Below, one piece after another: positions 12,660-23,800 of a stretch of DNA of 64,000 bases. The DNA is taken from the NCBI GenBank assembly GCA_021186555.1, contig JAJKFL010000026.1, forward strand, positions 5,597,209 through 5,661,208, read 5' to 3'. Made by a program: the position numbers and the translations under genes. Every line of letters starts with the position of its first letter. Positions within the stretch are counted from its first letter, which is position 1. Source of the DNA: Reticulitermes speratus. Its lineage: Eukaryota > Arthropoda > Insecta > Blattodea > Rhinotermitidae. The notes under the pieces are model-generated. The model was not told where the DNA came from and ran no database searches. It saw only the letters and a list, made by a program, of their open reading frames with translations.

Positions 12660-13110
12660 ATTAAGCCTACGAAATCAAATTTCAGTAAGTTATCTGTCTG
12701 TCTGTCTGTCTGTCACACAATAACACTGCTCAGACAAAACCACTGTTGTGCCTGCAGCATATAACTAACTAACTAACTAACTAACTAACTCCATCAGCAC
12801 AGTCCTTCTTGAGAAGCTAACAGGTCCTCAGCTAGTCAAGAAATTCCCCGCGTTGTATGGAACCCGAAGGTTCATTACCGCACTCACAAGAGCCCGCCAC
12901 CTGTCCCTATCCTGAGCCAAAGAATCAGTCCAGGTCCGAGGCTCTGTATAGTGTTTCGTAACATGGTATTTTTTTACGGTGAGGAGTTGTTAGCACCTCG
13001 CCCAACCCCCAAGCTGAAGGACCACCCTTGTCGGCTGTCCGCGACTGCATATTCGCAGCTAACCTCCATATTCGGAGGCCGTTCCTCCATCCGCAACCCG
13101 AGGACGCGCC
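12660..13110 (-). mobile_element. Non-LTR retrotransposon 3' fragment with simple-repeat tail
   Basis: Minus-strand LINE 3' end: 'gaacccgaaggttcattacc' and neighbouring sequence recur at 22.9, 32.2, 51.3, 55.9 and 58.0 kb. The TAAC-type tail is at about 12763-12790, with a (GTCT)n run near 12690. The part from 12945 continues as a second repeat ('gaggagttgttagcacctcg', also near 55805) that leads straight into the 23-bp minisatellite. Confidence 0.6.
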
Positions 13111-13115
13111 ATGCC

Positions 13116-13735
13116 GTGGTGACAGGGACCGACTTATCGTGGTGACAGGGACCGACTTATCGTGGTGACAGGGACCGACTTATCGTGGTGACAGGGACCG
13201 ACTTATCGTGGTGACAGGGACCGACTTATCGTGGTGACAGGGACCGACTTATCGTGGTGACAGGGACCGACTTATCGTGATGACAGGGACCGACTTATCG
13301 TGGTGACAGGGACCGACTTATCGTGGTGACAGGGACCGACTTATCGTGGTGACAGGGACCGACTTATCGTGGTGACAGGGACCGACTTATCGTGGTGACA
13401 GGGACCGACTTATCGTGGTGACAGGGACCGACTTATCGTGGTGACAGGGACCGACTTATCGTGGTGCCAGGGACCGACTTATCGTGGTGCCAGGGACCGA
13501 CTTATCGTGGTGCCAGGGACCGACTTATCGTGGTGACAGGGACCGACTTATCGTGGTGACAGGGACCGACTTATCGTGGTGACAGGGACCGACTTATCGT
13601 GGTGACAGGGACCGACTTATCGTGGTGACAGGGACCGACTTATCGTGGTGACAGGGACCGACTTATCGTGGTGACAGGGACCGACTTATCGTGGTGACAG
13701 GGACCGACTTATCGTGGTGACAGGGACCCACTAAT
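13116..13735 (+). repeat. 23-bp minisatellite, about 27 units
   Basis: Unit GTGGTGACAGGGACCGACTT-ATC repeated head to tail with few substitutions (one GTGATGACA, three GTGCCAGG variants in succession). The last unit decays at about 13725-13735. The seed is the end of the repeat just upstream, whose relative at about 26850 keeps only one diverged unit. Confidence 0.97.
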
Positions 13736-14224
13736 CATGCAGCACATATAGTTGCTATTTTTCGGCAAATCCCGCGTGGTGATTCAGACCAGCGCAGCAG
13801 GTACCGGATGGGCCGATGTTAGCGGTATCTGGACCCGGCCACCCAATGTTATTACCCCCCTTTCCCTGTACATGGCCCTGGGCCATTGGGGTTTTACCTG
13901 CTCAAGCAAATTACTCGCTCTCTTGCCGAGATGGTTTTCCGGGCGAGTTGGTGAGAAGCGCTGCTACCTAGAGGACGGTGGTACTTTGGCGGCACCAGCG
14001 GGGGCCATCTTTGCTAGAGCGTGAGTGTTTGCCGGCTTTTTCTCTGTTTTTATTTTTTTGTTTTCTTTGGTGTTCCCGAACCCTGCCTCTGACTGGGTTC
14101 CCCCTTCCCGGGAAGAGGTGAATAGTTATGTATGAGTTAGCAGTTAGAAATTGTGTTGAAACCTTTGTATAGATCAGTACCAGTCATAACCTTGATTTCA
14201 GACTTCCGCCGCGATGTTGATGTA

Positions 14225-14402
14225 ATCTGTGGTCTTTTGGGTAATTACACGGCGTCGTGTGGTAATTATTTACCGACGTTTCGGGACAACATGTCGGTCC
14301 CATATTCACGGGTCAAGATTCCAAGGAGGAAAGCGGAAGGAGGAAACGTCGGTAAATAATTACCACACGACGCCGTTTAATTACCCAAAAGACCACAGAT
14401 TA
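14225..14402. mobile_element. MITE with about 58-bp terminal inverted repeats
   Basis: Left arm begins ATCTGTGGTCTTTTGGGTAA and runs through 'ccgacgttt'; the right arm (about 14345-14402) is its almost exact complement. About 60 bp of non-palindromic sequence separates them. Related, more diverged copies at about 19.97-20.15 and 30.77-30.99 kb. No transposase. Confidence 0.85.
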
Positions 14403-14623
14403 GTACCAGTTATATTTAGGGTCATTCTTGTCTGTGTACACACCTTATTGTGTTTTGTTTCTCTTATGAGATGTAGTAAGCACATTTTAAGCTATGTGGA
14501 CCGTGTCCTTCCTTAGTTCTATCTCCGTATTTTAAGGGCCCAATTGGTAGATAACTTTTTTAGCCTTATCTTTGTATTATTCTTATATTGCTTATATTAA
14601 ATTTATGTTAGTCAGATTTAGGT

Positions 14624-15886
14624 CATGCAGCAAAGATAGTAGCGAGGATACTTAGAAGAAGGATTGAAAGGAAGACTGAGGATGCGCTTGGAGAAGATCA
14701 GTTAGGATTTAGGAGAGGAAAAGTAACTAGGGATGCAATTGGGATGCTGAGAATAATATTAGAACGAACCTTGGTCATAGATGAGGAATTGTGTGCTTGC
14801 TTGATAGACTGGCAGAAGGCATTTGATCGTGTCAACTGGACCAAATTAATGCAGATCGTAAAGGGAATTGGGATAGACTGGCGCGAAAGAAGATTGATCA
14901 GCAAATTGTATATGGAACAGAGTGTCAAAATACGACTGGACCTAGGGGAGACGAGGAGTGTGAAGATTGGAAGAGGAGTTAGACAAGGTTGCTGTTTGTC
15001 GCCCATTCTGTTCAACTTATACAGCGAGTACCTTACCAATGAAGCTCTTGAAGGGTTTGGAGACTTCAAAATAGGAGGACAAGTAATTTGCACTGTGAAA
15101 TATGCAGATGACCTTGTGCTACTGGCTAGGGAAGAAAAGGTGCTACAGGGCGTGCTTGATAGACTGAGTGAAATTGGAAGACGCTATGGAATGGTAATGA
15201 GTGTGGGAAAAACTAAGGTAATGAGAATCTCAAGGCAACCATCCCCAATGAAAATTATGATAGATCAAAAGCAATTGGAAAATGTGGAATATTTCAATTA
15301 TTTGGGTAGCGTGATAACAAATGATGCAAGGTGTTCACGTGAAATTAAATCCAGAATTGCCATGGCAAAAGCAGCATTCAACAAGAAGAATCTTTTCACC
15401 AGCAAACTGGACTTAAATTTAAGGAAGAAACTAGTAAAGTGCTACATTTGGAGCGTAGCTTTGTGTGGTGCTGAAACGTGGACACTTCGGAAAATGGATC
15501 AGAAGTATCTGGAAAGTTTTGAAATGTGGTGTTGGAGAAGAATGGAGAAGATCAGTTGGACCGATCGTGTGAGAAATGAAGAAGTATTACAGAGAGTGAA
15601 GGAGGAGAGGAATATCGTACATACAATAAAAAGAAGAAAGGCTAACTGGATTGGTCACATCTTGCGTAGAAACTGCCTTCTGAAACAGGTTATTGAAGGA
15701 AAGTTAGAGGGAAGGATAGAAATGACGGGACGACGAGGGAGAAGACGTAACCAACTACTGGATGACCTTAAGGAAAAGAGAAGATACTGTAAATTGAAAG
15801 AGGAAGCACTAGATCGCACCCTATGGAGAACTCGCTTTGGAAGAGGCTACGGACCTGTCGTAAGACAGACTGCAGAATTAAATTAG
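14624..15886 (+). CDS. Reverse transcriptase C-terminal portion of a 5'-truncated non-LTR retrotransposon
   Basis: About 420 codons stay open from the truncation point at 14624 to the stop at 15884-15886. The first Met in the frame is at 14744, but this is a broken element, not a host gene. Reverse transcriptase landmarks in order: FRRGKVTRDAI (finger region), DWQKAFDRVNW (palm motif A with catalytic Asp), RQGCCLSPILFN, and YADDLVLL at 15101 (motif C, catalytic Asp pair), then GKTKVM and a C-terminal part rich in basic residues ([24 protein letters not shown]). The endonuclease domain is missing. A 10-bp TSD (AGATTTAGGT at 14614-14623 and 15885-15894) brackets it; the stop codon overlaps the duplicated target. 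An RTE-like clade is likely but not proven. No frame-breaking mutation is seen, so the copy is young. Confidence 0.9.
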   Translation, partial: HAAKIVARILRRRIERKTEDALGEDQLGFRRGKVTRDAIGMLRIILERTLVIDEELCACLIDWQKAFDRVNWTKLMQIVKGIGIDWRERRLISKLYMEQSVKIRLDLGETRSVKIGRGVRQGCCLSPILFNLYSEYLTNEALEGFGDFKIGGQVICTVKYADDLVLLAREEKVLQGVLDRLSEIGRRYGMVMSVGKTKVMRISRQPSPMKIMIDQKQLENVEYFNYLGSVITNDARCSREIKSRIAMAKAAFNKKNLFTSKLDLNLRKKLVKCYIWSVALCGAETWTLRKMDQKYLESFEMWCWRRMEKISWTDRVRNEEVLQRVKEERNIVHTIKRRKANWIGHILRRNCLLKQVIEGKLEGRIEMTGRRGRRRNQLLDDLKEKRRYCKLKEEALDRTLWRTRFGRGYGPVVRQTAELN

Positions 15887-16544
15887 ATTTAGGTGTCTTA
15901 CTTAGATAGGGATCCCTCTTCCCGGAACCCCCCGATCCTACTGGGCCTGCCAACGCGTAGCGTGAACCCGCGAGGGTTACGGTAGCGGTAACCTTGGCGG
16001 AGCAATAACACTACTTAAACAGACAGATAATGGCATCCTACCTGTAGTTCAGTACCAACCCATGTAAACGTAGTGAGGCATACAATCACACATTCTTAAC
16101 CTCGGCACCAGCATCACGTTTTGACTGCTTTGTCATGTAGAAAAGAACCCCGGGTTCTTCTGGGTGGTAGGCTGTGTGAGCAATAAATTCTGTTTTTAGG
16201 CATTCTTCACAAAATGCGCACAAGGGTTTCCCTTCCCATAGGCATGGTGTAGCTCTAAAAAAAGATTTATTTGAAAATTTACTAAAAGCAGCCGGTTTAT
16301 TTAAGGTTTGGTTCTTATCCTTCAAATATAATGTATGAGCAATTCGAAACGCAAATCAAAATTGATCAGTATTCTTAAAAACAACCCAACGTACAAAATA
16401 TTTTTAAGAAAAACAGAATACACAGTGGCCCCAAATGTCAGTTAACCGGTTAGTAAAACATAAGCTAATATAACTTGTAAATTTGTGTAATAATTACTGA
16501 ATTTTAAAAGTTATAAATAAGATCATCCATAAATTTCACTTTAT

Positions 16545-16850
16545 ATTCACCGTGCATCTTTTTATAATTTAATTATTTGTACCAACATACGCACTAAGAC
16601 AGTTTTTTCGCTGTTTTCTTTATTATAAGGATGCCCCAATACGCATTTCGGCAGTTATTCTGCCATCATCAGGGGGTATTTTAAGTGAGTTTTTTACGTA
16701 ACCAAAGAATTGGTCTATGTAAAAAACTCACTTAAAATACCCCTGATGATGGCAGAATAACTGCCGAAATGCGTATTGTGGCATCGTAATAATAAAGAAA
16801 ACAGTGAAAAAACTGTCTTAGTGCGTTTGTTGGTACAAATAATTCAAGAT
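16545..16850. mobile_element. Foldback of two inverted Penelope-like terminal repeats
   Basis: The left arm (about 16582-16702) and right arm (about 16720-16845) are almost exact reverse complements around a short centre. Each arm carries CTGATGATGGCAG...CTGCCGAAA, the hammerhead-like motif, pointing away from the centre. The family start 'caccgtgcat' is at about 16550. From 15.9 to 16.5 kb no other feature is supported. Confidence 0.7.
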
Positions 16851-17217
16851 CATTCATATTCAACGCACAGCTCTTACAGCTGTGATGCCATTCTACAAGT
16901 CCACTAGCATAATTATGTATTGGCATAACATGTTTCATAGTGTAACTGACTTTTGGGTCATTCTGTATATCTAATTATGATTTACAGCTTTAATTTGCAA
17001 CAGCTTCCGATGTAAGGACCACGTAGCAAGACGCAAAGCAGCACTTAGGTTGGATCCTGTATAAAGTCTAACGAGACGAAGCTAGGGATGTAATGAGAGC
17101 AACTACATTTATCACGACACAGGGCAATAGAAAACTCAGATCGTCCTTCTTTCAAGACTAAGCAAAATTGAAAGTACCTTTCTATCCAAACGTCCCCAAT
17201 TTCCGAAATAGCATTGT

Positions 17218-17412
17218 TTTTAGGAAGATTCTCAGGCTACATCCGTTTGTAAGACCAACATGTCGATAAAGACGAGTATGGAGCACTGATGGAAAAAACT
17301 AAGTACTACGAAAAAAAAAACCTATCCCAGTGCCACTTTGTCCATCACAAATTTCACATGGACTGGCCTGAGATCGAACACGGGCCTCCGCGTTGAAAGG
17401 CAGGCGACTAAC
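17218..17412 (-). mobile_element. SINE family B copy, minus strand
   Basis: Matches the 9.63-kb element reversed ('cagtgccactttgtccatc', 'gggcctccgcgttgaaagg'). It abuts a short satellite block, as at the left edge of the window. Confidence 0.75.
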
Positions 17413-17424
17413 CTAAATTGCATT

Positions 17425-17735
17425 TAAAGACTGAGTTCGTACCGTGCAGTAAACACACTCCGTCTCAGTTATACAAACCAATCAGTTAATGTTGTAAGGG
17501 AAATAATCGCTGTTTGTTCTCAGATCCACACAAAACACATAAATACAGTCCGTACCGCGCAGTAAACACACTCCGTCTCAGTTATACAGACCAGTCAGTT
17601 AATGCTGTACAGTGAAATAATCGCTGTTTGTTCTCAGATCCACACAAAACACATAAATACACTGTGTGGGCAGAACGTAGAATTGTTGAATGTTAAACAT
17701 GCAGTACATATACCAGCCACCAGAATTCGCGTTTT
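17425..17735 (+). repeat. Short 114-bp satellite block (about two monomers plus end block)
   Basis: Monomers at about 17425-17660 with the usual landmarks, followed by the end block 'ctgtgtgggcagaacgtaga' that also closes the arrays at 9.2 and 40.8 kb. Identical boundaries at separate loci argue that the satellite is part of a mobile unit. 17740-18345 has no recognised feature except a C homopolymer near 18058. Confidence 0.92.
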
Positions 17736-18349
17736 TAAATATGTTACCTCATAGGCTACAGTTAAATGACATACCCAGTGGTAAGGCAGAGATTACTGTG
17801 AACACCATAATATTGTGTTGGAAGACAGCAGTGTAAATAACAAGGAATTTTAACAATACATTTTTCTGACATTGAGTGTGACTTCGAGATTTCTCCATAA
17901 TCATAGGCCTAAGAAAATATGCAGAAGTCACGCTGAATAATACGGGGAGTAGCCGTTAAAAATGTTAGGTAATTGTGTATATTTACTGAAGCATTGTGCA
18001 GTGTTAAACACTTGTCTTATTTATTATCGTATTTTTATTTTCTAACTGCTTGTTAAGCCCCCCCCCCCCCCGGCCAACATGTGACAAAGAAAGCAGTGAT
18101 CAAGGACAGATGCACAACAACGTCATTATGCCTACTAACCGAGATATCGAATTCTGATAAAGAGCTAACAACGATTAACACCAACTTCTGTTTACGTGTT
18201 CACTTTATCAGGACCCGTTCATTTGTTTGGTGGTGGGTGGTGACTGCGCACACAGGTACCGTTCAAGCGAACAGCGTCTGTTTCATTTACATTCCTCAGC
18301 AGCTCTTTGGTAATTGCAAGGGTATCAGCTAAAGATTCAGGTTGTCTGG

Positions 18350-19135
18350 AATGTTACGCCATGTCGTGTCGTAAATGGTTATGTTTCGAAGTGACGTATC
18401 GCCTACATCTTCAGGGCCAAAGCAGTGCTTGAGCCTGAAGATGAAGAAAGGAGATCGTAGCGCCTTCGTCTTCAGGGCCAGACAGTGCTTGAGCTTCAAG
18501 ATGAAGAAAGGATCGTAGCGCCACCTTCAGGGCCAGACAGTGCTTGAGCTTCAAGATGAAGAAAGGATCGTAGCGCCACCTTCAGGGCCAGACAGTGCTT
18601 GAGATTGAAGATGAAGAAAGGATCGTAGCGCCACCTTCAGGGCCAGACAGTGCTTGAGATTGAAGATGAAGAAAGGATCGTAGCGCCACCTTCAGGGCCA
18701 GACAGTGATTGAGATTGAAGATGAAGAAAGGATCGTAGCGCCACCTTCAGGGCCAAGCAGTGCTTGAGAATGAAGATGAAGAAAGGATCGTAGCACCACC
18801 TTCAGGGCCAAGCAGTGCATGAGCTTGAAGATGAAGAAAGGATCGTATGGCCTTTATCTTCAGGGCCAAGCAGTGCTTGAGAATGATGAAGAAAGGATCG
18901 TAGCACCACCTTCAGGGCCAAGCAGTGCTTGAGCTTGAAGATGAAGAAAGGATCGTAGGGCCTTTATCTTCAGGGCCAAGCAGTGCTTGAGCTTGAAGAT
19001 GAAGAAAGGATCGTAGGGCCTTTATCTTCAGGGCCAAGCAGTGCTTTGAGCGTGAAGATGAAGAAAGGATCGTACCGCCTTTATCTTCAGGGCCAAAGCA
19101 GTGCTTAACCCTGAATATGAAGGCGCTACGATCCT
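18350..19135 (+). repeat. 55- to 61-bp minisatellite, about 12 units
   Basis: Units carry 'cttcagggccagacagtgct' then 'aagatgaagaaaggatcgta', repeating about every 55 bp at first and with longer variants ('gcctttatcttcagggcca') toward 18840-19100. The first and last units merge into a 'cgtttcg' inverted-repeat-element remnant ('tatgtttcgaagtgacgt' at about 18380; 'ctacgatcctttcgtaacgt' at about 19126), so the array expanded from inside such an element. 19140-19960 shows nothing I can name. Confidence 0.93.
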
Positions 19136-19964
19136 TTCGTAACGTCGGCAGACAAGGTGCAACATTCCAGAAGACGTTTAATCTTGATCGACGATGCTGA
19201 GAGAACCTCAAGTCTCTCATCTCGCAGGCTAAAAAGTTTCTCGCCTTTGTCTAGACGGTAGCCTATTCAAAATACGTGTTATGAATCTGAGCGAGAAGGA
19301 CAAAGGCGAGCATAAGGAACCAACTGAAATAAGGAAGCGTGGTCTGTGGTAAATCTGACTGCTTTGTGTAGGCATGCATTAAGAATGGATGAAGATACAA
19401 GTCGAAAGGAGTTCTTGAACTTAGGAAAGAAAAGTCTAAGAGAAAGGAAGATAAAGGTTTGGAACAAGATGTTAGTTATATGTCATGTGGAAGGGAGGTG
19501 GAACACGTAAGGAAACTGACGAGAAACTTTGGGGAGCCACAGGGCATAGAACGACTTGATTGCTAGACGACCCACGTAAAGTAGGAACGTCGAAGGAACA
19601 GAAAGAAGAGAAGCTCACAACTGAAAACGAAGTAATGAATAAGGTTCAATATAGTTTTTGTACAAGGAAGGTATGCGTAAAGTAATGTAAAATTGTAATT
19701 GTAAATTGTACTAATATACTACTAAGCACTGCAACATTTTGCAGTCTCTGTAGGGACACCAGATGGCGTCTGGTCATGAGAAGGCACTGTACTGGGCTGA
19801 TCTCCCATCCAAGGTGTCCTATGGCCTCAGAAATAATACTGAGACAGGAAGAAACAGAATACCTACCCGTGAAATGTAAACTTTTTTTAAAATAAAAAAG
19901 TTTAATTAATCGATTAGTTTAAGCAATCGATTCAGTTAACTCATTAATTGTGAATATGATAAAA

Positions 19965-20150
19965 ATAAACTGTCTTTGGAGACGTGTTGGCGCCGTGTGG
20001 TGGAAGTGTACCGACGTTTCAGAGAATTCTGCTGTCTCCATAATCAGAGTACAACTGTATTGTAATGGTAGTGGCAACAGGATCCTCCGAAACGTCGGTA
20101 CATTTCCACCAGACTAAACTGTGTCATTCCCCAGAAGACAGCAATCAAAT
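19965..20150. mobile_element. Inverted-repeat MITE of the 'cgacgtttcg' family
   Basis: Left part 'ggaagtgtaccgacgtttca' and right part 'tccgaaacgtcggtacattt' are inverted around about 60 bp. Diverged relative of 14225-14402. Confidence 0.65.
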
Positions 20151-20254
20151 ATTCACTCTGAATAAATTATTAATGAAGGAACGTAAGGTAAATTAATGCC
20201 TTTATAGCTCGGTGCTTAGCTATGAAGTATCAGAGGAATATCAGTCAGTAAGGG

Positions 20255-20418
20255 CAAGAAATCCGAGTACTTCGGTTTTCCCCTGTCATACCATTCCACC
20301 GGTGCTCCGTTAAAATGTAAAAGCAGAAAAAACTAATCATCTTCATCACAGGTTACACAATAAGCCTTCAAGGCTGCGGTGCGTCCGTAGCATCTGCTGC
20401 GGGGCCCTTCAATAAACA
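20255..20418 (+). mobile_element. SINE family B, 3' portion
   Basis: Begins in the body ('cttcggttttcccctgtc') and keeps the 3' part 'gtgcgtccgtagcatctgct'. It lacks the tRNA-like head and lies about 115 bp before the first recognised Cdo1 exon. Confidence 0.75.
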
Positions 20419-20534
20419 AAAACCGACAAAAAGGGGCAAGAAATCAAACAGCCTTTTCAATATTATATCGTTGCACTGTGAAACACGTCACACTGTGTCC
20501 TACAATGGACTTTTATATTATCTTCTCCTTGTAG

Positions 20535-20806
20535 GATCTCAGGACAGACAATCTGGCTGAGCAGACGCATAAAATGGACGTCGTGAGGCAGAAGAATTAC
20601 GCTAGCTCGTACAACGACGGGCCGTACCTGAAATACAAGCCCAACGCCCAGGTGCCAGTCGTCGCGACGCTTGAAGACCTCATCAGAGAGCTGCACGCCG
20701 TGTTTGAATCCGATTCTGTGAACGTCGAAACGGTCCACCACCTGATGTCAACGTACAAAAGCAACCCAGTAGACTGGAGGAAATACGCAAAGTTCGACAG
20801 ATACAG
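20535..20806 (+). CDS. Cdo1: Cdo1 coding exon 1 (N-terminal, with possible 5'UTR part)
   Basis: Acceptor 'ctccttgtag' ends at 20534; the start codon is at 20574. The exon encodes the variable N-terminus and the helical segment [12 protein letters not shown]... up to YAKFDRY. The donor is 'acag|gtgaca' after the second base of the Arg78 codon. The 39 bases before the ATG are open in frame, with a stop just beyond the acceptor, so a longer N-terminus by splicing cannot be excluded. Confidence 0.93.
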
Positions 20807-23800
20807 GTGACAAACGCAAGATAGTGTATGCATACATTTCAGCACTAGTCAATTTTCTTTTAAAATTAGGAATTAGATAAATACGGACACTAAATTGTTA
20901 TAGCCGATATCACGGTATGCGACAAAGTTCATATACAGGGCATACACAAAAGAATGGTGCGGTTTCAAAAGTGAATAAAAAATTTATGTCTCACATTACA
21001 CGGGCAAAACATACACCGTCAGCGGCGACAACTGTCCAAGTTTCTCATGCTTACTGCGTGGCCGCGGGGCCAGTTTCAAAAAACGCATGCACTGCAGGCC
21101 ATTACAGCGGACATGCTACACCGGGTCTGGGATGAATTTGATTACCGTGTGGATGTGTGTCGTGTGACCCAGGGTGCACACATTGAAGGATTGTAATTAC
21201 CAAATGAGAAACTTGGACAGTTGCCGCCGCTGAAGGTGTATGTTGTGCCCGTGTAAGGTGATAAATACATTTTTATTCACTTCTGAAACCGCACCATTCT
21301 TTTGTGTATGCCCTGTATTTCGGAGCGACACTAACAAATCAAAATTGGATCCCTTCCGCAGTCTATCTTACGACAGGTCCGTAGCATCTTCCAAAGCGAG
21401 TTCTCCATAGGGTGCGATCTAGTGCTTCCTCTTTCAATTTCCAGTATCTTCTCTTTTCCTTAAGGTCAATCAGTAGCTGCTTACGTATTCTCCCTCGTCT
21501 TCCCGTCATTTCTATCCTTCCTTCTAACTTTCCTCAAAATTGCATGTATGACGAAATTTATAGCAGATTAAATTCACGGAATACCTGCTACGATTCGGTT
21601 CAGAATCTTTCGTCTGCACGTTACCCTGCCAAAAACAAAACTTTAAAATATACAGAAATATAATTTTTTCTGTTGTATTGTATGGGTGTCAAACTTTGTC
21701 TCCTACATTAAGGGAAGAAAATATGCTGGGGGTGTTACAGAATAGGGTGATGAGAAAGATATTTGGGCCTTAGAGGGAGAAAGTAATGGGAGACAGGAGA
21801 CTCACGAACTGTACTCATCACCAAATATATTATTCGGGTGATCAAATGAAGGTGGATAGGATGGGGCGGGACATGTAGGACGTATGGGGGAGAAGAAAAA
21901 TGCGTCAGGGTTTTGGTGGGAGAGGATGAGGGAAAGGAACCACATGGAAGACATAGGCGTAGATGGAGCAGAAAATTCAAATCGATCTTCCAAGAAATAG
22001 GATGGGACGACCTGGACTGAATTAATCTGGCTTGAGATAGAGACAAGTGGTGGGCTTTTGTGAGCACGGTAATGAACCTTCAGGTTACACAAAATGCGGG
22101 AAATATGACTAGCTGAGGAACTACTAGCTTCTCAACAAAAATTCTACTCCATGCAGTTAGCTAGCTAGCCAACCAGCTAACTATTTAGTCAGTACTTACA
22201 GTTGGAACCGGGATAGCTCAGTCGGTATAGTAACTAGGCTTCTGCTTGGACCACCGAGGAATCGGGGTTCGATTCCTAGCAGGGACAACAAATTGATCAC
22301 CCCTCCGAAACGTCCAGACCGGTTCTGCAGCCCACCCAACCTTCCACCTAATGGACACCGGCGCCTCCTTCCCGGCGATAAAGCGGCCGGGGCGTCATGT
22401 TGACCACTCGAGGTCAGTCGAGGTTAAAGATGAGTGGAGCTACACTTTTACTCCCCCTACATGCCTTCATGGCCTGTACAGGACAACTCTACACTCGCAG
22501 TTAGGCCGATCTCGAAATGACTTCTTCAATTGTGATTAGTGAATTTTACAGCTAATATTTTCGGCTAGTTTTTTCCACACTAGCTTTAGATCTAGACTAC
22601 ACACTATAATTATTTCCCTTCAGTGATCCAGAGATGGTGAGATTGGTAGGACACGTAGCACGACAGTAAGATGAGAAACTCATTCAAAATTATAGTCGCA
22701 AAACCTCAAGGAAAAAGCCACTTCGAAGACCTTGACATAGATAGAAGGATAACATGACAGTCGATAAATTTTACGTTGTGTTCACCGTGCAGCCGAAACA
22801 TGTATAGGGTTAATGAACATAACTAAGAAATAAAGTGCATTTGTTGGTTTAATTGTTTAACGACAGTCGATATAATAATAATTGCGGTGTCAAGGCTGTG
22901 GACTTCATTCGTCTGATTCAGAACAGGGGACAGTGACGAGGTTTTGTGAACACGGCAATGAACCTTTGGGTTCCTCAGAAGGCAGAGAATTTATTGAACA
23001 GCTGACAGGCCATTATTTTACCATCACTGAAATCAAAATACAGTCGAACCCGGTTATAACGACATCGGTTTATACGACACATCGCCTATAACGTCAGATA
23101 TTCTGTGGTACCAATTAATTCCTCACTGTTAACCATAACATTACACTCCTCGGTTATAACAACACTCGTTTATAACGACACAAAATATTCAGTCCCTTTC
23201 ATGACGTTATAAATACAGAAATACGTTAGAAATACAGCGGAACCCGGTTATATCGACATCAGTTTATACGACACATCGCCTATAACGTCAGATATTCTGC
23301 GGTACCAATTAATTCCTCATTGTTAACCATAACATTATACTCCTCGGTTATAACAACACTCGTTTATAACGACACAAAATATTCAGTCCCTTTCATGACG
23401 ATATAACCGAGTTACGGTTACGGTCGACGATATAGTCAGTGACTACGCAACCGGCTAGGCGATCAGGCTTCCGGTTCGCTACAAGGGCAAAGAGTGGGCC
23501 GCGATAGCTCAGTCGGTATAGCGACTCACTACCGGCTGGACGGTCCGGGGATCGAATCCCGGTGGGGGCGAGATTTCTCGCACCCGTCCAGACCGGCCCT
23601 GGGGCCCACCCAGCCTCCTGTACAATGGGTACCGGGTCTCTTTCCCGGGTGTAAAGCGGCCGGGGCGTGGAGTTGACCACCCACCCTCACCTAGCGCCGA
23701 GGTTAAAGAAAGAGTAGAGCTATACCTCTACCCCCCCCCCTCTGGGCCTTCGTGGCCTGTTATAGGGAGAACTTTACAAGGGCAAAGATTTTGTTTCTCT

